Source of the DNA: Salminus brasiliensis
Taxonomy: Eukaryota > Chordata > Actinopteri > Characiformes > Bryconidae
Length of the DNA stretch: 64,000 nucleotides
Assembly: GCF_030463535.1 (NCBI RefSeq)
Contig: NC_132898.1
Location: 22,899,162 to 22,963,161, forward strand
Direction: 5' to 3'
Shown: one piece after another, positions 29,750-40,488 of the stretch
Numbering within the stretch: position 1 is the stretch's first letter
Layout of the letters: the number at the start of each line of letters is the position of its first letter
Notes under the pieces: generated by a model
What the model was told of the DNA's origin: nothing
What the model saw: only the letters and a program-made list of their open reading frames with translations
Databases searched by the model: none
Program-made: the position numbers and the translations under genes

Positions 29750-30346
29750 CGCCAGTGAGTCTACCTCCACACACACACACACACACACGTACACACACGA
29801 TGAGAGCCAGCGTCCTACTACTGCTGGGCCTGCCAGGTGAGTCTGAAGCGCACACAGACACACACACACACACATCTGATCTCATCTTTATTTAAATACA
29901 CAGCTCTTGAGTTTTGCTGCAGATCATTTAAGATAATATGCTGCTAATACCCCGCCCCTAACACACAGACACACACACACACACAGTGTTAAAGGGGTAA
30001 TGATTAATTGTAATCTCTCTCTGCTGTATCTGTAGCATCCAGTCAGTCACCACAGATTATTATTTCAACACGATGAACACTGATCTTTTGACCCCCCCCC
30101 CCTCATCCCGAACTTTCCAACTCATCCCAAAAGTGTTGGATGGAGCGCCATCATTCCAGAGAACACAGTTATACCCCTCTAGCCCACACCTGCTATTAGA
30201 CATGGTGCCAGTAGGTTCATGTTTATCTGCTCCAGAGAGTCCTATTTTAATACTTCTCTACAGAGGCTAGACAAGCTGTGTGCACATCTGCTAATAAGTG
30301 CAACTTATACTAATAGCTATATGCATTCATTAATTAGAAGGGTGTC

Positions 30347-30378
<32 letters not shown>

Positions 30379-33300
30379 CCTATGATCCTTTATAGAGTGT
30401 GAGTAAGTGACTCTGGGTGTCTGCGTACGTCGTTTCTGCAGTTCTCCTGGCGCAGACGTTTGAGCCGGACTACAGAGATGAGCTGTTCAAATTCAGTAAG
30501 AAATAAAACTCATTTATTAATACTGTAATAATCCATTATTATCATACAGGTTCATTTATCATCACACAGGTATAGTTATATATTTATACTGAGATTCTTT
30601 AATTACATTGAAGCTTTGAAATAATGATGAATTATTATAATTGTATTATATTTATGGATTCACATTGTTTTATTATTTGATTTTTATTCTTCTTATTTTT
30701 ATAAAAATGTTTAACTCCCCCCGGGGTTCCAACTCCAGCTTGTTCAGTCTGATGTTGATTCAGGCTTGTACAGCTTTTTGTTTGGACGCATTGATTTCGA
30801 CGTAGCAACAGATGTTAGTGGATTCTTTTCCCATAGGAATGGATGAGGTGCAAAAGTTTTGGCACCCTTCTCATGTCATGATGAGCCACTAGTATCACCC
30901 AAACAACAACAAGGGGGACCATGGCAACCACTTGACATCCACCTAAGACACTATACCATAGCAACTGCCAAGCAACCCCTAAACACCACAGTTGCCAAAA
31001 AAGCCATGGCAATCACCTTGCCTAGGACCTAAGACCTACCTAGCAAGCACCTAGCAACACCATAGCAACCAGCTAGCAACCACTTAACACCATATTAAAC
31101 AGGGATACCAAATCAACCAACTGGCAACACAAAAAAAACACCTGGAATACCATAACAACCATGTAGCAACAGCCTAGCAAGCCTTTAGGAAATTAGGAAA
31201 TGCTCTTTTCTAGCATATTTTATATGTTGGACTGTACAGCGAAATGTGTCCTCCGCATTTAACCCATCTGGTAGTGAACACACACTCACACACACACATG
31301 TGTTAGGGGCAGTGAGTACACACACACACCCAGAGCGGTGGGCAGCCAACTCCAGCGCCCGGGGAGCAGAGAGGGTAAAGGGCCTTGCTCAAGGACCCAA
31401 CAGTGGCAGCTTGCCGAGCCCGGGAATCGAACCCACAACCCTGTTATCGATATCCCGGCGCTCTTAACCGCTGAGCCACCACTGCCCCTGTGATAAAAAC
31501 AGGAGCATTGCTAGGAGCATTGCTAGTGCTAGGGGGAGAAAGAGTGGTAAAATTCAACAAACAAAATAAAGTTTGTTTACAGGAAAAGTTTGTTTGTTTG
31601 TAAAGTTTGTAAAGTTTGTTTACTTATTTATGCGAGATGTACAGACATTTGCACATAACTGTAAATTTATTTTTAAATGGCTTGTGTGTGTCTGTGTGTT
31701 TTTTTTCCGTAGCCGATTACAACCCATATGAAGCGCAGTGTAAGTGCAGCTCCTCTTTAACTCTGCTCTGAACAGTGGAAGGATTTATGTACTGTGGAAC
31801 AGTATTGTGCTGTTATTGTGAATTCAGTGTATTTTTGGACTCTACTGATGGAGGTGTGTGTTCTTATCACAGACCCAGAACTCCCACAGCAGGTCCTACA
31901 GCAGCCAGCAGTGGGGCAAGAACAGACTGGTACACACAGATACACACACACACAAACACACAGAGAAGTGTTTGCATTATGTAGGGCTAATAATTTCTGT
32001 TTTATTGTTTCAGAAGCTGAGCTACAACTAACAGAGCCAACAGAGCCCGGACCACTGGGTGAGAGAGAGAGAGCGAGAGAGAGAGAGAGCAGAGGGACGG
32101 ATACAAGAGAAGAGAGAGAGAGCAGAGGGACGGATACAAGAGAAGAGAGAGAGAGAGAGCAGAGGGACGGATACAAGAGAAGAGAGAGAGAGAGAGCAGA
32201 GGGACAGATACAAGAGGAGAGAGAGAGAGAGCAGAGGGACAGATACAAGAGGAGAGAGAGAGAGAGCAGAGGAACAGATACAAGAGGAGAGAGAGAGAGA
32301 GCAGAGGAACAGATACAAGAGGAGAGAGAGAGCAGAGGGACAGATACAAGAGGAGAGAGAGAGCAGAGGAACAGATACAAGAGAAGAGAGAGAGAGGGAG
32401 CAGAGGAACAGATACAAGAGGAGAGAGAGAGCAGAGGAACAGATACAAGAGGAGAGAGAGAGCAGAGAAACAGATACAAGAGAAGAGAGAGAGAGCAGAG
32501 AAAAAGATACAAGAGGAGAGAGAGAGAGAGCAGAGGGACAGATACAAGAGGAGAGAGAGAGAGAGCAGAGGGACAGATACAAGAGGAGAGAGAGAGCAGA
32601 GAAAAAGATACAAGAGGAGAGAGAGAGCAGAGGAACAGAGACAAGAGGAGAGAGAGAGAGAGCAGAGAAAAAGATACAAGAGGAGAGAGAGAGCAGAGGA
32701 ACAGATACAAGAGGAGAGAGAGAGAGCAGAGGAACAGATACAAGAGAAGAGAGAGAGAGGGAGCAGAGCAACAGATACAAGAGGAGAGAGAGAGAGAGCA
32801 GAGAAAAAGATACAAGAGGAGAGAGAGAGCAGAGGAACAGAGACAAGAGGAGAGAGAGAGAGCAGAGGAACAGATACAAGAGAAGAGAGAGAGAGGGAGC
32901 AGAGCAACAGATACAAGAGGAGAGAGAGAGAGAGCAGAGAAAAAGATACAAGAGGAGAGAGAGAGCAGAGGAACAGAGACAAGAGGAGAGAGAGAGCAGA
33001 GGAACAGAGACAAGAGGAGAGAGAGAGCAGAGGAACAGAGACAAGAGGAGAGAGAGAGAGAGCAGAGGGACAGATACAAGAGGAGAGAGAGAGAGAGCAG
33101 AGGGACAGATACAAGAGGAGAGAGAGAGAGAGCAGAGGGACAGATACAAGAGGAGAGAGAGAGAGAGCAGAGAAAAAGATACAAGAGGAGAGAGAGAGAG
33201 AGCAGAGAAAAAGATACAAGAGGAGAGAGAGAGAGAGCAGAGGGACAGATACAAGAGGAGAGAGAGAGCAGAGAAAAAGATACAAGAGGAGAGAGAGAGC

Positions 33301-35204
33301 AGAGGAACAGAGACAAGAGGAGAGAGAGAGAGCAGAGAAAAAGATACAAGAGGAGAGAGAGAGCAGAGGGACAGATACAAGAGGAGAGAGAGAGCAGAGG
33401 AACAGATACAAGAGGAGAGAGAGAGAGAGCAGAGGAACAGATACAAGAGGAGAGAGAGAGAGAGCAGAGGAACAGATACAAGAGGAGAGAGGGAAGAGGG
33501 AAAATAAAGAGATGAGAGAGATGGGACAGATAAGAGAGGAGGATGAGATGGGGCAGGAGAAAGTGAGAAAGAGGAGAGACGGATACAAGAGGAGAGAGAG
33601 AGAAGAGGGAAGATAGAGAGATGAGACAGATAAAGAGGAGCAAGAGAGAGAGAGACAGACAAGATAGATAAAATGAAAACGATAGAGAGACAAAGAATAG
33701 AAAAGAGAACCAAGGAGAGAGAGGGAAGAAATATAAAAGTAAATCGGAGAAAGAGGGGAAATATAAAAGGGATGGGACACGTAAAAGAGAAGCTTGCGAG
33801 AGATGAGGGACAGATGAAAGAGGAGAGAGAGAGACAGATTAAGTTAAAGCAGTTTGGAGTGTCTCAGTACAGTATAATGAGTGCTGCATGTGGAGCGTTT
33901 CTGCAGATGATCATCCACTGAGAAATGTCGCTCCAGCAGAGTACGGTCTTAGAAGGGGGTTGAATAAATTGGAATGGTTTACTACTTGTGTATTTTGGGA
34001 GTGTAACAAGTTTGACTGTGTGTGTTGTTGGTGTGTGTGTTTAGACTGCCATGAGGAGCAGTACCCCTGTACCAGACTGTACTCTGTCCACCAGCCCTGT
34101 AAACAGTGCCTCAACAGCATCTGTTTCTACAGGTTTGTACACACGCTCACTCACTCACTCACTCACTCCCTCACTCCCTCACTCACTCACTCACTCACGC
34201 ATCTCAAAGATGTGAGTTTTCAGTATCTCTCTCTCTCTCTCTCTCTCTCTCCCTCTCTATAGTCTGCGCAGAATGTATGTCATAAATAAGGAGATCTGTG
34301 TGAGGACTGTTTGTGCCCACGAGGAGCTACTCAGAGGTGGGTGAGAAGTGTGTGTGTTTGATTTTGTAGACTCAATAATCAAATATTTTATATTTTAATC
34401 CCCAAAATATAAATCCCCTCCGGCCTACCAACATGGTGGTTTTTCCAAAAGCATAACTTTGAAATGGTCAAATAAGCATCACACTGACCAAGTCGAGTCA
34501 AGTCCGGAGAAAAAAACCCTCATATATTTATGTTGACTAACAATGGAAAAGAGAACTGCACTATATGGACAAAAGTATTGGGACACCTGCTCTTTTAAAA
34601 GCTAGTAAAAAAGAGTTTATGCTGCTTTTGTTGGAGTAACTGTCTCTACTCTCCAAGGGATTGCTGTGAGGATTTGATTGCATTCAGCGACCAGAGCTTT
34701 AGTGAGGTCAGGATGTTAAATGATATCCACCCCACCTCCCCTACTCATCCCAGAAGTATTGGATGGAGCACCAACCATCATTCCAGAGAACACAGTTCCA
34801 CTGCTCCACAGCTCAATGCTTGGGGGCTTAATACCCCTCTAGCCCACACCTGGCATTACATTGACATTACAGTTAAGGCATTTAGCAGACGCTCGTTCAG
34901 CTATCTGAATATTTTTCATATGTAAAGCTATGCCGTTAAAAATATATATGTCTTCATTACCTCAACACCATCAATGATTAAGAGGTTTGTCCCAATACAT
35001 TTGTCCATATAGTGCACCTTCTGTGTGGGACACGGCCATAGTCATCTGCTCTTTACTATAACTAACCAAACTAATGGTGCAATTCCCTTGACCCCTTTAG
35101 CCGACCTGTGCCGTGACCAGTTCTCCCGTTGTGGTGTGGCAGCGCTGACTGGCCAGTGTGGAGCGATGGGGAGCAGCTGTGTGAAGAGCTGTGGAGGATG
35201 TTAA
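29750..35204 (+). CDS. mfap2: MFAP2 (MAGP-1), microfibrillar-associated protein 2, complete coding region
   Basis: Secreted protein of fibrillin microfibrils in the extracellular matrix. The family binds fibrillin, tropoelastin and TGF-beta/BMP ligands. The start codon is at 29800; 29750-29799 is 5'UTR after the acceptor. Coding exons: 29800-29836, 30442-30495, 31713-31739, 31873-31929, 32014-32058, 34045-34132, 34263-34336, 35101-35204, all GT-AG and in phase, 161 aa (human 183). A signal peptide (MRASVLLLLGLPVLLAQ) is followed by a short acidic Tyr/Gln-rich segment with PQQVLQQ, then TEPTEPGPL. The C-terminal Cys-rich matrix-binding domain has 13 cysteines, as in human, with the blocks EEQYPCTRLYSVHQPCKQC and RRMYVINKEICVRTVCAHEE. 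The Tyr/Gln region is shorter than in mammals. Intron 5 is filled by a 1.4-kb GA-rich array. The gene converges with CROCC. Confidence 0.96.
30085..30345 (+). mobile_element. Family A element, copy 4 (left end missing)
   Basis: Keeps GGATGGAGCGCCATCATTCC, CCCCTCTAGCCCACACCTG, CATGTTTATCTGCTCCAGAG and the right-end segment GAAGGGTGTCCACA, which runs into a CA microsatellite (30347-30374). It lies in the first intron after the MFAP2 start codon. Confidence 0.8.
30890..31175 (+). repeat. Degenerate repeat of the CCTAGCAACCACCATAGCAAC type
   Basis: Irregular tandem words such as CCATAGCAACC, CTAGCAAGCACCTAGCAAC and CCATGGCAACC. This composition is common in fish introns. It lies in MFAP2 intron 2. 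Confidence 0.7.
31225..31490 (-). mobile_element. tRNA-derived SINE, minus strand
   Basis: Read on the minus strand it starts CAGGGGCAGTGGTGGCTCAG with an A box (TGGCTCAGCGGTTAAGAG, 31461-31478) and a B box GGTTCGATTCCC (31422-31433). It continues through CCTTGAGCAAGGCCCTTTAC to a tail ending GGACACATTTCGCTGTACAG. It is well preserved and lies in MFAP2 intron 2. Confidence 0.9.
32060..33505 (+). repeat. Purine-only minisatellite filling MFAP2 intron 5
   Basis: About 40 units of 29-36 bp, built as (GA)n plus GCAGAGGAACAGATACAAGA. The commonest variants are GGGACAGATAC, GGAACAGATAC, GGAACAGAGAC and GAAAAAGATAC. The plus strand is about 95% purine. The array begins within two bases of the exon 5 splice donor. 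Very long open frames exist on both strands because the unit has no stop codons in most frames; I do not call them genes. Confidence 0.97.
34559..35015 (+). mobile_element. Family A element, copy 5 (complete ends, nested insert)
   Basis: Starts CACTATATGGACAAAAGTAT and ends TTTGTCCATATAGTG, giving clear terminal inverted repeats. A retroposon-tail fragment in reverse orientation (GCATTTAGCAGACGCT, about 34880-34895) lies inside the right half. No target-site duplication was evident. It is in MFAP2 intron 7. Confidence 0.85.
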
Positions 35205-36325
35205 AGATGACCCGAACCCAGAATACTGCCCGACCACACCCAACACTTATCCACCTAACCCCCCCCCCCAACACCCCTGAAAACAGCATTTCCTGACCCA
35301 GCCTAACACTCATTCACCTAAAACCACCACACCTACAGTCACACCCCTCCTCTTCATCCTCATCCTCAGCAATTTCCACTTTTAATGTCTTTGTTTTTTA
35401 ATGTTAGCCCACATCTGCAGCTGATGGTTGGTGTACAAGATCTACATCAGTGCTGTATCAACGCTCAGTGTTCGTAAGAGTGGGTTCTAGACTACGCGTG
35501 GACGGATGAATTTATATAAACCTGTATTTACTTTTGTACTCTTTTTTTATGAATCCTTTCGACTGTACGAAGTCACTGGTGCTATCGTAGCTATCTGTTC
35601 TACCACGGTGCTAGGGAAGGTAGCAGCAGCAGCACAGGAACAGCTGGAGGAAGACTTTTATTTTGTAATAATTGCTTTACTGTATCATGTATTTTGTTCT
35701 GTTGTGTTTTTATTCTGTTAGTTTGTTTGTAGGCTGTATCTTGCAACCAAAGGGAGAAGTTGCTGTTATTAGAATAATGATACTGATCTAGAACCAGTTA
35801 TGCCCTTGACTGCCACAAAGAAACCGCCAAACTGACCTCAGATCAGCTTAAAAAAAGCGCCATCTGAGCAGCCTCGGCCTCTGTTTCAGTACTGAACATG
35901 TCTTCATTACACAAGTGGACAATCCACAGGGCAGGAGGTTCTTCAGTAGGGATGTAGCTACTGCCCTTGGCGGCTAGGCTAGCCTCAGTGAGCTAATAAG
36001 ATTGCTAAGCTAACTACATAATGCAAACCGGTTTTTGGGAGGCCTTAAAAAACACTTTGTGAACATTTGCTTTATCTGGTTTCATCTTTGAGTTTAGGTA
36101 AAAAGAACTGTGGTGCACTGCCCATCCTTCTTGTTGTTGTTGTTAGCTGTGTAGCTCTTAGTTTGCTAACTAGCTAGCTAGCAGAGTAGAATAGAGTAGC
36201 TAAGACAGAGTACTTAGCTCATTAGCTTCACAAAGCCCATTTTAAAGGTGGGAAATATAATGGTTTAGCTTTGAAATATCAAGTATTTTTAAGGTACTGT
36301 GTTGCTTTAGCTTTCTGTAAAAGTA

Positions 36326-36331
36326 AATAAA
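36326..36331 (+). terminator. Candidate MFAP2 polyadenylation signal (proximal)
   Basis: AATAAA about 1.1 kb after the MFAP2 stop. A second AATAAA lies at 36589-36594. Which one is used cannot be decided from sequence. Confidence 0.45.
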
Positions 36332-36588
36332 ATGATAGCATTGTTATTTGGGCAGTTTATGTTGACTAGCCGCTCCAAGAGGTCATATAATAAACCAAGC
36401 CTCAGCTACTTCAGAAAAGGATCAGCCTTTAAGAAGGCCTCATCAGTACTCAGTAATCAGCACTGTCCGCTTCAGTACCAGCAGCAATGCAGCGGACGGC
36501 TCAGAACATCTTGACTTGAAATATTGCAGAATCCAGCAGTAGACACCACACCGCACACGTCTGTAAACAAGATGCAAATATACAACTG

Positions 36589-36594
36589 AATAAA
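36589..36594 (+). terminator. Candidate MFAP2 polyadenylation signal (distal)
   Basis: AATAAA in ACTGAATAAACACTTTT, followed by a GT-rich stretch (GGAACTGGTGTGTTTTCTG) that would suit a downstream element. Confidence 0.5.
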
Positions 36595-38958
36595 CACTTT
36601 TATACCACCAAACTGGAACTGGTGTGTTTTCTGAGTGAAATTAGAGTTATAACAGCTGCAAGCGAAACTTTGGGGCTGAACAGGATTGGGTTTCCAGGTT
36701 AAACCTCATCAAAGTGGACTCTCCATTTTTTACATCAAGGACTAGGTTTAATCTTTGCCCACAAAACCAATACAGCTAAAAATGCTAAAACATTCAAATT
36801 CAAGTATTCGCACTGGGCTTTCCGTTACCACAGACTAACAAACAAGACTAATGGAGTGTGTTCAGCTAAAGCCAACATAAAGGGTTGGGGTGTTGGTTCT
36901 TCATGCTGGATTGGTGTTGGTCTTTGTTTCATGTTGGGTTGGTTATTGTCGTTTCTGGATGTGTGTTTGTGCTGTTTCTTGGAATTGGGTGTTTCTGTAT
37001 GTTGGGTTGGTGTTTGTTGTTTCTTTATATTGGGTTGGTGTTGGGGTTGTTTCTTCGTGTTGGGTTGGTGTTTGTTGTTTCCTGATGTTGGGATGGAGTT
37101 TGTTGTTTCTTTATATTGGGTTGGTGTTGGGGTTGTTTCTTCATGTTGGGTTGGTGTTTGTTGTTTCCTGATGTTGGGATGGAGTTTGTTGTTTCTTTAT
37201 ATTGGGTTGGTGTTGGGGTTGTTTCTTCATGTTGGGTTGGTGTTTGTTGTTTCCTGATGTTGGGATGGAGTTTGTTGTTTCTTTATATTGGGTTGGTGTT
37301 GGGGTTGTTTCTTTATATTGGGTTGGTGTTTGTTGTTTCCTGATGTTGGGTTGGTGTTTGTTGTTTCCTGATGTTGGGATGGAGTTTGTTGTTTCTTTAT
37401 ATTGGGTTGGTGTTGGGGTTGTTTCTTCATGTTGGGTTGGTGTTTGTTGTTTCCTGATGTTGGGATGGAGTTTGTTGTTTCTTTATATTGGGTTGGTGTT
37501 GGGGTTGTTTCTTCGTGTTGGGTTGGTGTTTGTTGTTTCCTGATGTTGGGTTGGTGTTTGTTGTTTCCTGATGTTGGGATGGAGTTTGTTGTTTCTTTAT
37601 ATTGGGTTGGTGTTGGGGTTGTTTCTTCATGTTGGGTTGGTGTTTGTTGTTTCCTGATGTTGGGATGGAGTTTGTTGTTTCTTTATATTGGGTTGGTGTT
37701 GGGGTTGTTTCTTCGTGTTGGGTTGGTGTTTGTTGTTTCCTGATGTTGGGTTGGTGTTTGTTGTTTCCTGATGTTGGGATGGAGTTTGTTGTTTCTTTAT
37801 ATTGGGTTGGTGTTGGGGTTGTTTCTTCATGTTGGGTTGGTGTTTGTTGTTTCCTGATGTTGGGATGGAGTTTGTTGTTTCTTTATATTGGGTTGGTGTT
37901 GGGGTTGTTTCTTCGTGTTGGGTTGGTGTTTGTTGTTTCCTGATGTTGGGTTGGTGTTTGTTGTTTCCTGATGTTGGGATGGAGTTTGTTGTTTCTTTAT
38001 ATTGGGTTGGTGTTGGGGTTGTTTCTTCGTGTTGGGTTGGTGTTTGTTGTTTCCTGATGTTGGGTTGGTGGTTGTTGTTTCTTTATGTTTGGTTGTGTTT
38101 TTTTTAATGTTGATTGGTGCTTGTTATTGTTAATTCATGATGTTTGGTTGCTCTGTATTTGGTGAATGCTGGTGTTGGTTGGGGAATGCTGGTGTTTGTT
38201 TGTGATTTAAATCACATTCATTCATTATTAAACTGTTACATTGGAATCAAGATACATATTATACATTAGTGTACAGAGAAATAAACACTACATCTTTGTT
38301 TTGATTCAATATCTAAAAAACATAACTGCACCTTCCTAAAAATGTAAAATAAAAATATATTTAATGTTTGGTGTCAGTCCTATAGAATTTCATACCGTCT
38401 TCACTCTATAAACGACACTCCCTGCTGAATTTTCAACACATTTTTAAAAATAATTCAGTTAATCCACATATAAATCATCTTCTGAACTACTCCTGAATGT
38501 CTTCTTTCAGAATTACTGTATTCCTAACTGTTTCCGCCTGCATGCCTCATCCATGGCTTTTTAGAACAAGAGACTGGACTCTGACCAGCCATCTCTTCTT
38601 CACCTGATTAGATGTGTGTGTGTTTATGTGCTGAAACAGCTGTGTGTATATATGGGTTTGGTCCTGTAAACAAAACTAGACTGGTACAGGTCTGGATCAT
38701 ACATTTCTATAGGTTAAAGCTGGTCAGTGATGTCAGTGTAACATGCCTGATAAATACAAACTCTTCAGGATCAGGCAGATTTATATAAATCAGGGCTCTT
38801 CTCAAGCTTTCTGAAATTCATTCAGAAGGTTGATTTGAGGTCAGTACTGTAGAGTTTGACACTGTGCTTATAAAGGTCTATGCTGATCTAAAATCTGATC
38901 TTTAGGTGTCCTCTGGTCAGTGGGACTGCAGTGTTTATTGTTTTTGGCTGGTCTGAGA
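36595..38958. other. MFAP2-CROCC convergent intergenic region
   Basis: No gene. It contains the G-rich minisatellite at 36890-38100 and otherwise unremarkable AT-rich DNA. The CROCC 3'UTR should lie in its right part. Confidence 0.65.
36890..38100 (+). repeat. G/T-rich minisatellite with a 200-bp higher-order period
   Basis: Basic unit about 28-29 bp of the form TGTTGGGTTGGTGTTTGTTG + TTTCCTGA, alternating with GATGGAGTTTGTTGTTTC and GGTGTTGGGGTTGTTTC variants. From about 37400 a block recurs every 200 bp (37402, 37602, 37802) almost unchanged. Many GGG/GG runs suggest G-quadruplex potential on the plus strand. Open frames on both strands are repeat artefacts. Confidence 0.95.
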
Positions 38959-40443
38959 TCAGTTGCCCATGGGCATGGGGGTCAGAGACGGCTGCCTGCG
39001 CCGCAACTCATACTGCAGCTGTTCCTTCAGTGTGGACACCTGCAAAACACACACACATGCAGTAATGTTATGTTCTTTCCATAAAACTGCCTGTAAATAC
39101 TTAAATTGCTGTTTGATTTGTTCCACTTTTATACTGCTGACATATAAACTGTGAAGAATAGGAGTTCAGTAATGACTCTGCTCTGTTACTCGTAAATAAA
39201 CACACACGTCTCCAGGCAGCCAGCAGCACAGTAATGAGACACACATTGTTATGAACTGTTGTTTCAGCATTTGATACCAATAGCAACATTTTCATTCATT
39301 AGAGAAGCACATTCAGCTCAACTTAATTCAGTTAAAGGGCATTTTGACATGACATGCATCTCCATACTCTGTCTCTGCAAAGGAACTCGTATTAGTATTC
39401 TAAAAGTGCTGTGAGAGCTCTTGGGTACCAATTACCCAGATCTTATTTGTATAATTCTGACTTGAAGAAACATCTCTATCCATTCCTATCCACATCCAGA
39501 CCAATACCAATCCATATCCATCCATAGTCACCCATACTTACTCATATTTACCCATACAAACCCAGTCCCACTCATACCCACCCCAGTTAATGGCATCCAT
39601 GTCCATACTCAGACCCACCCATACCAATCCTCATCACCACTCATACCCTTCCATCCCGATCCATACTCACCCATACCCATCCATCAACACCAATACGTAT
39701 CCTACATCCCCATCCATCCCCATCCCTACTCATACCTGCCCATACCCATCCACACCCACTCATCCCCATCCCCACTCATACCTACTCATACCCATCCATA
39801 CTCACACACCCCATCCCTGCTCATACCTACTCATCCCGCCCATACCATCCATAACCACTCACCCCACCCCCTCATACCTATTCATCCCCACTCATCCCCA
39901 TCCCTTCTCATACCCACCCCCATTCATACCTATTCATCCCCACTCATCCCCATCCCTTCCCATACCCACCCCCCATTCATACCTATACCCATTTTTAGTA
40001 TGTAGTGATGAGCACCTGTTCTTCCAGCCCCTTCACTCTCTGTCTGTGCGCTCTCTCTCGAGCTGCCAGTGTTCGCTCAGCTTCTCTCTGACTGGCTCTC
40101 AGTCGCTCCGCCTCCCTCTGAGAGTCCTCGCGCTGACGGGCCGACTGCTCACTCGCAGTATGAGACGATTCTATCTCCGCAAGCTGAGCCTGGAACACAC
40201 ACAGTAACACACACACAAACACAGTGTCATATTTACATACACAGTATAATATACACAGTATTATACATGCAAATATATCCACAAACACTCAAGTAGGATT
40301 GCTGGCCGATTGAACCTATTCTAGGTTTGTAAAACACAAACACTCCACATACACCAGTGTCAGGAGCAATGGAGCAATGGGATAGAAGTAAAGCCAAACA
40401 TATTTTCCTCTGCTACATACTGAGGGACCATTCATAATAGGCC

Positions 40444-40488
<45 letters not shown>

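Noticed and set aside
30890-31175. RFX X-box-like words (CCATGGCAAC) that could regulate ciliary genes such as CROCC
   Set aside because: They are single half-sites scattered through a degenerate CCTAGCAAC repeat in MFAP2, far from the CROCC 5' end.
31757-33643. Very long open frames on both strands (up to 628 codons) over the GA-rich array
   Set aside because: They are translations of the purine minisatellite in MFAP2 intron 5 and are open in most frames at once. There is no domain and no independent start context.
36856-38107. Hydrophobic repeated frames resembling a membrane protein (WVGVGVV, LLFLYIG)
   Set aside because: Produced by the G/T-rich minisatellite; the same 200-bp block is open on the minus strand too.
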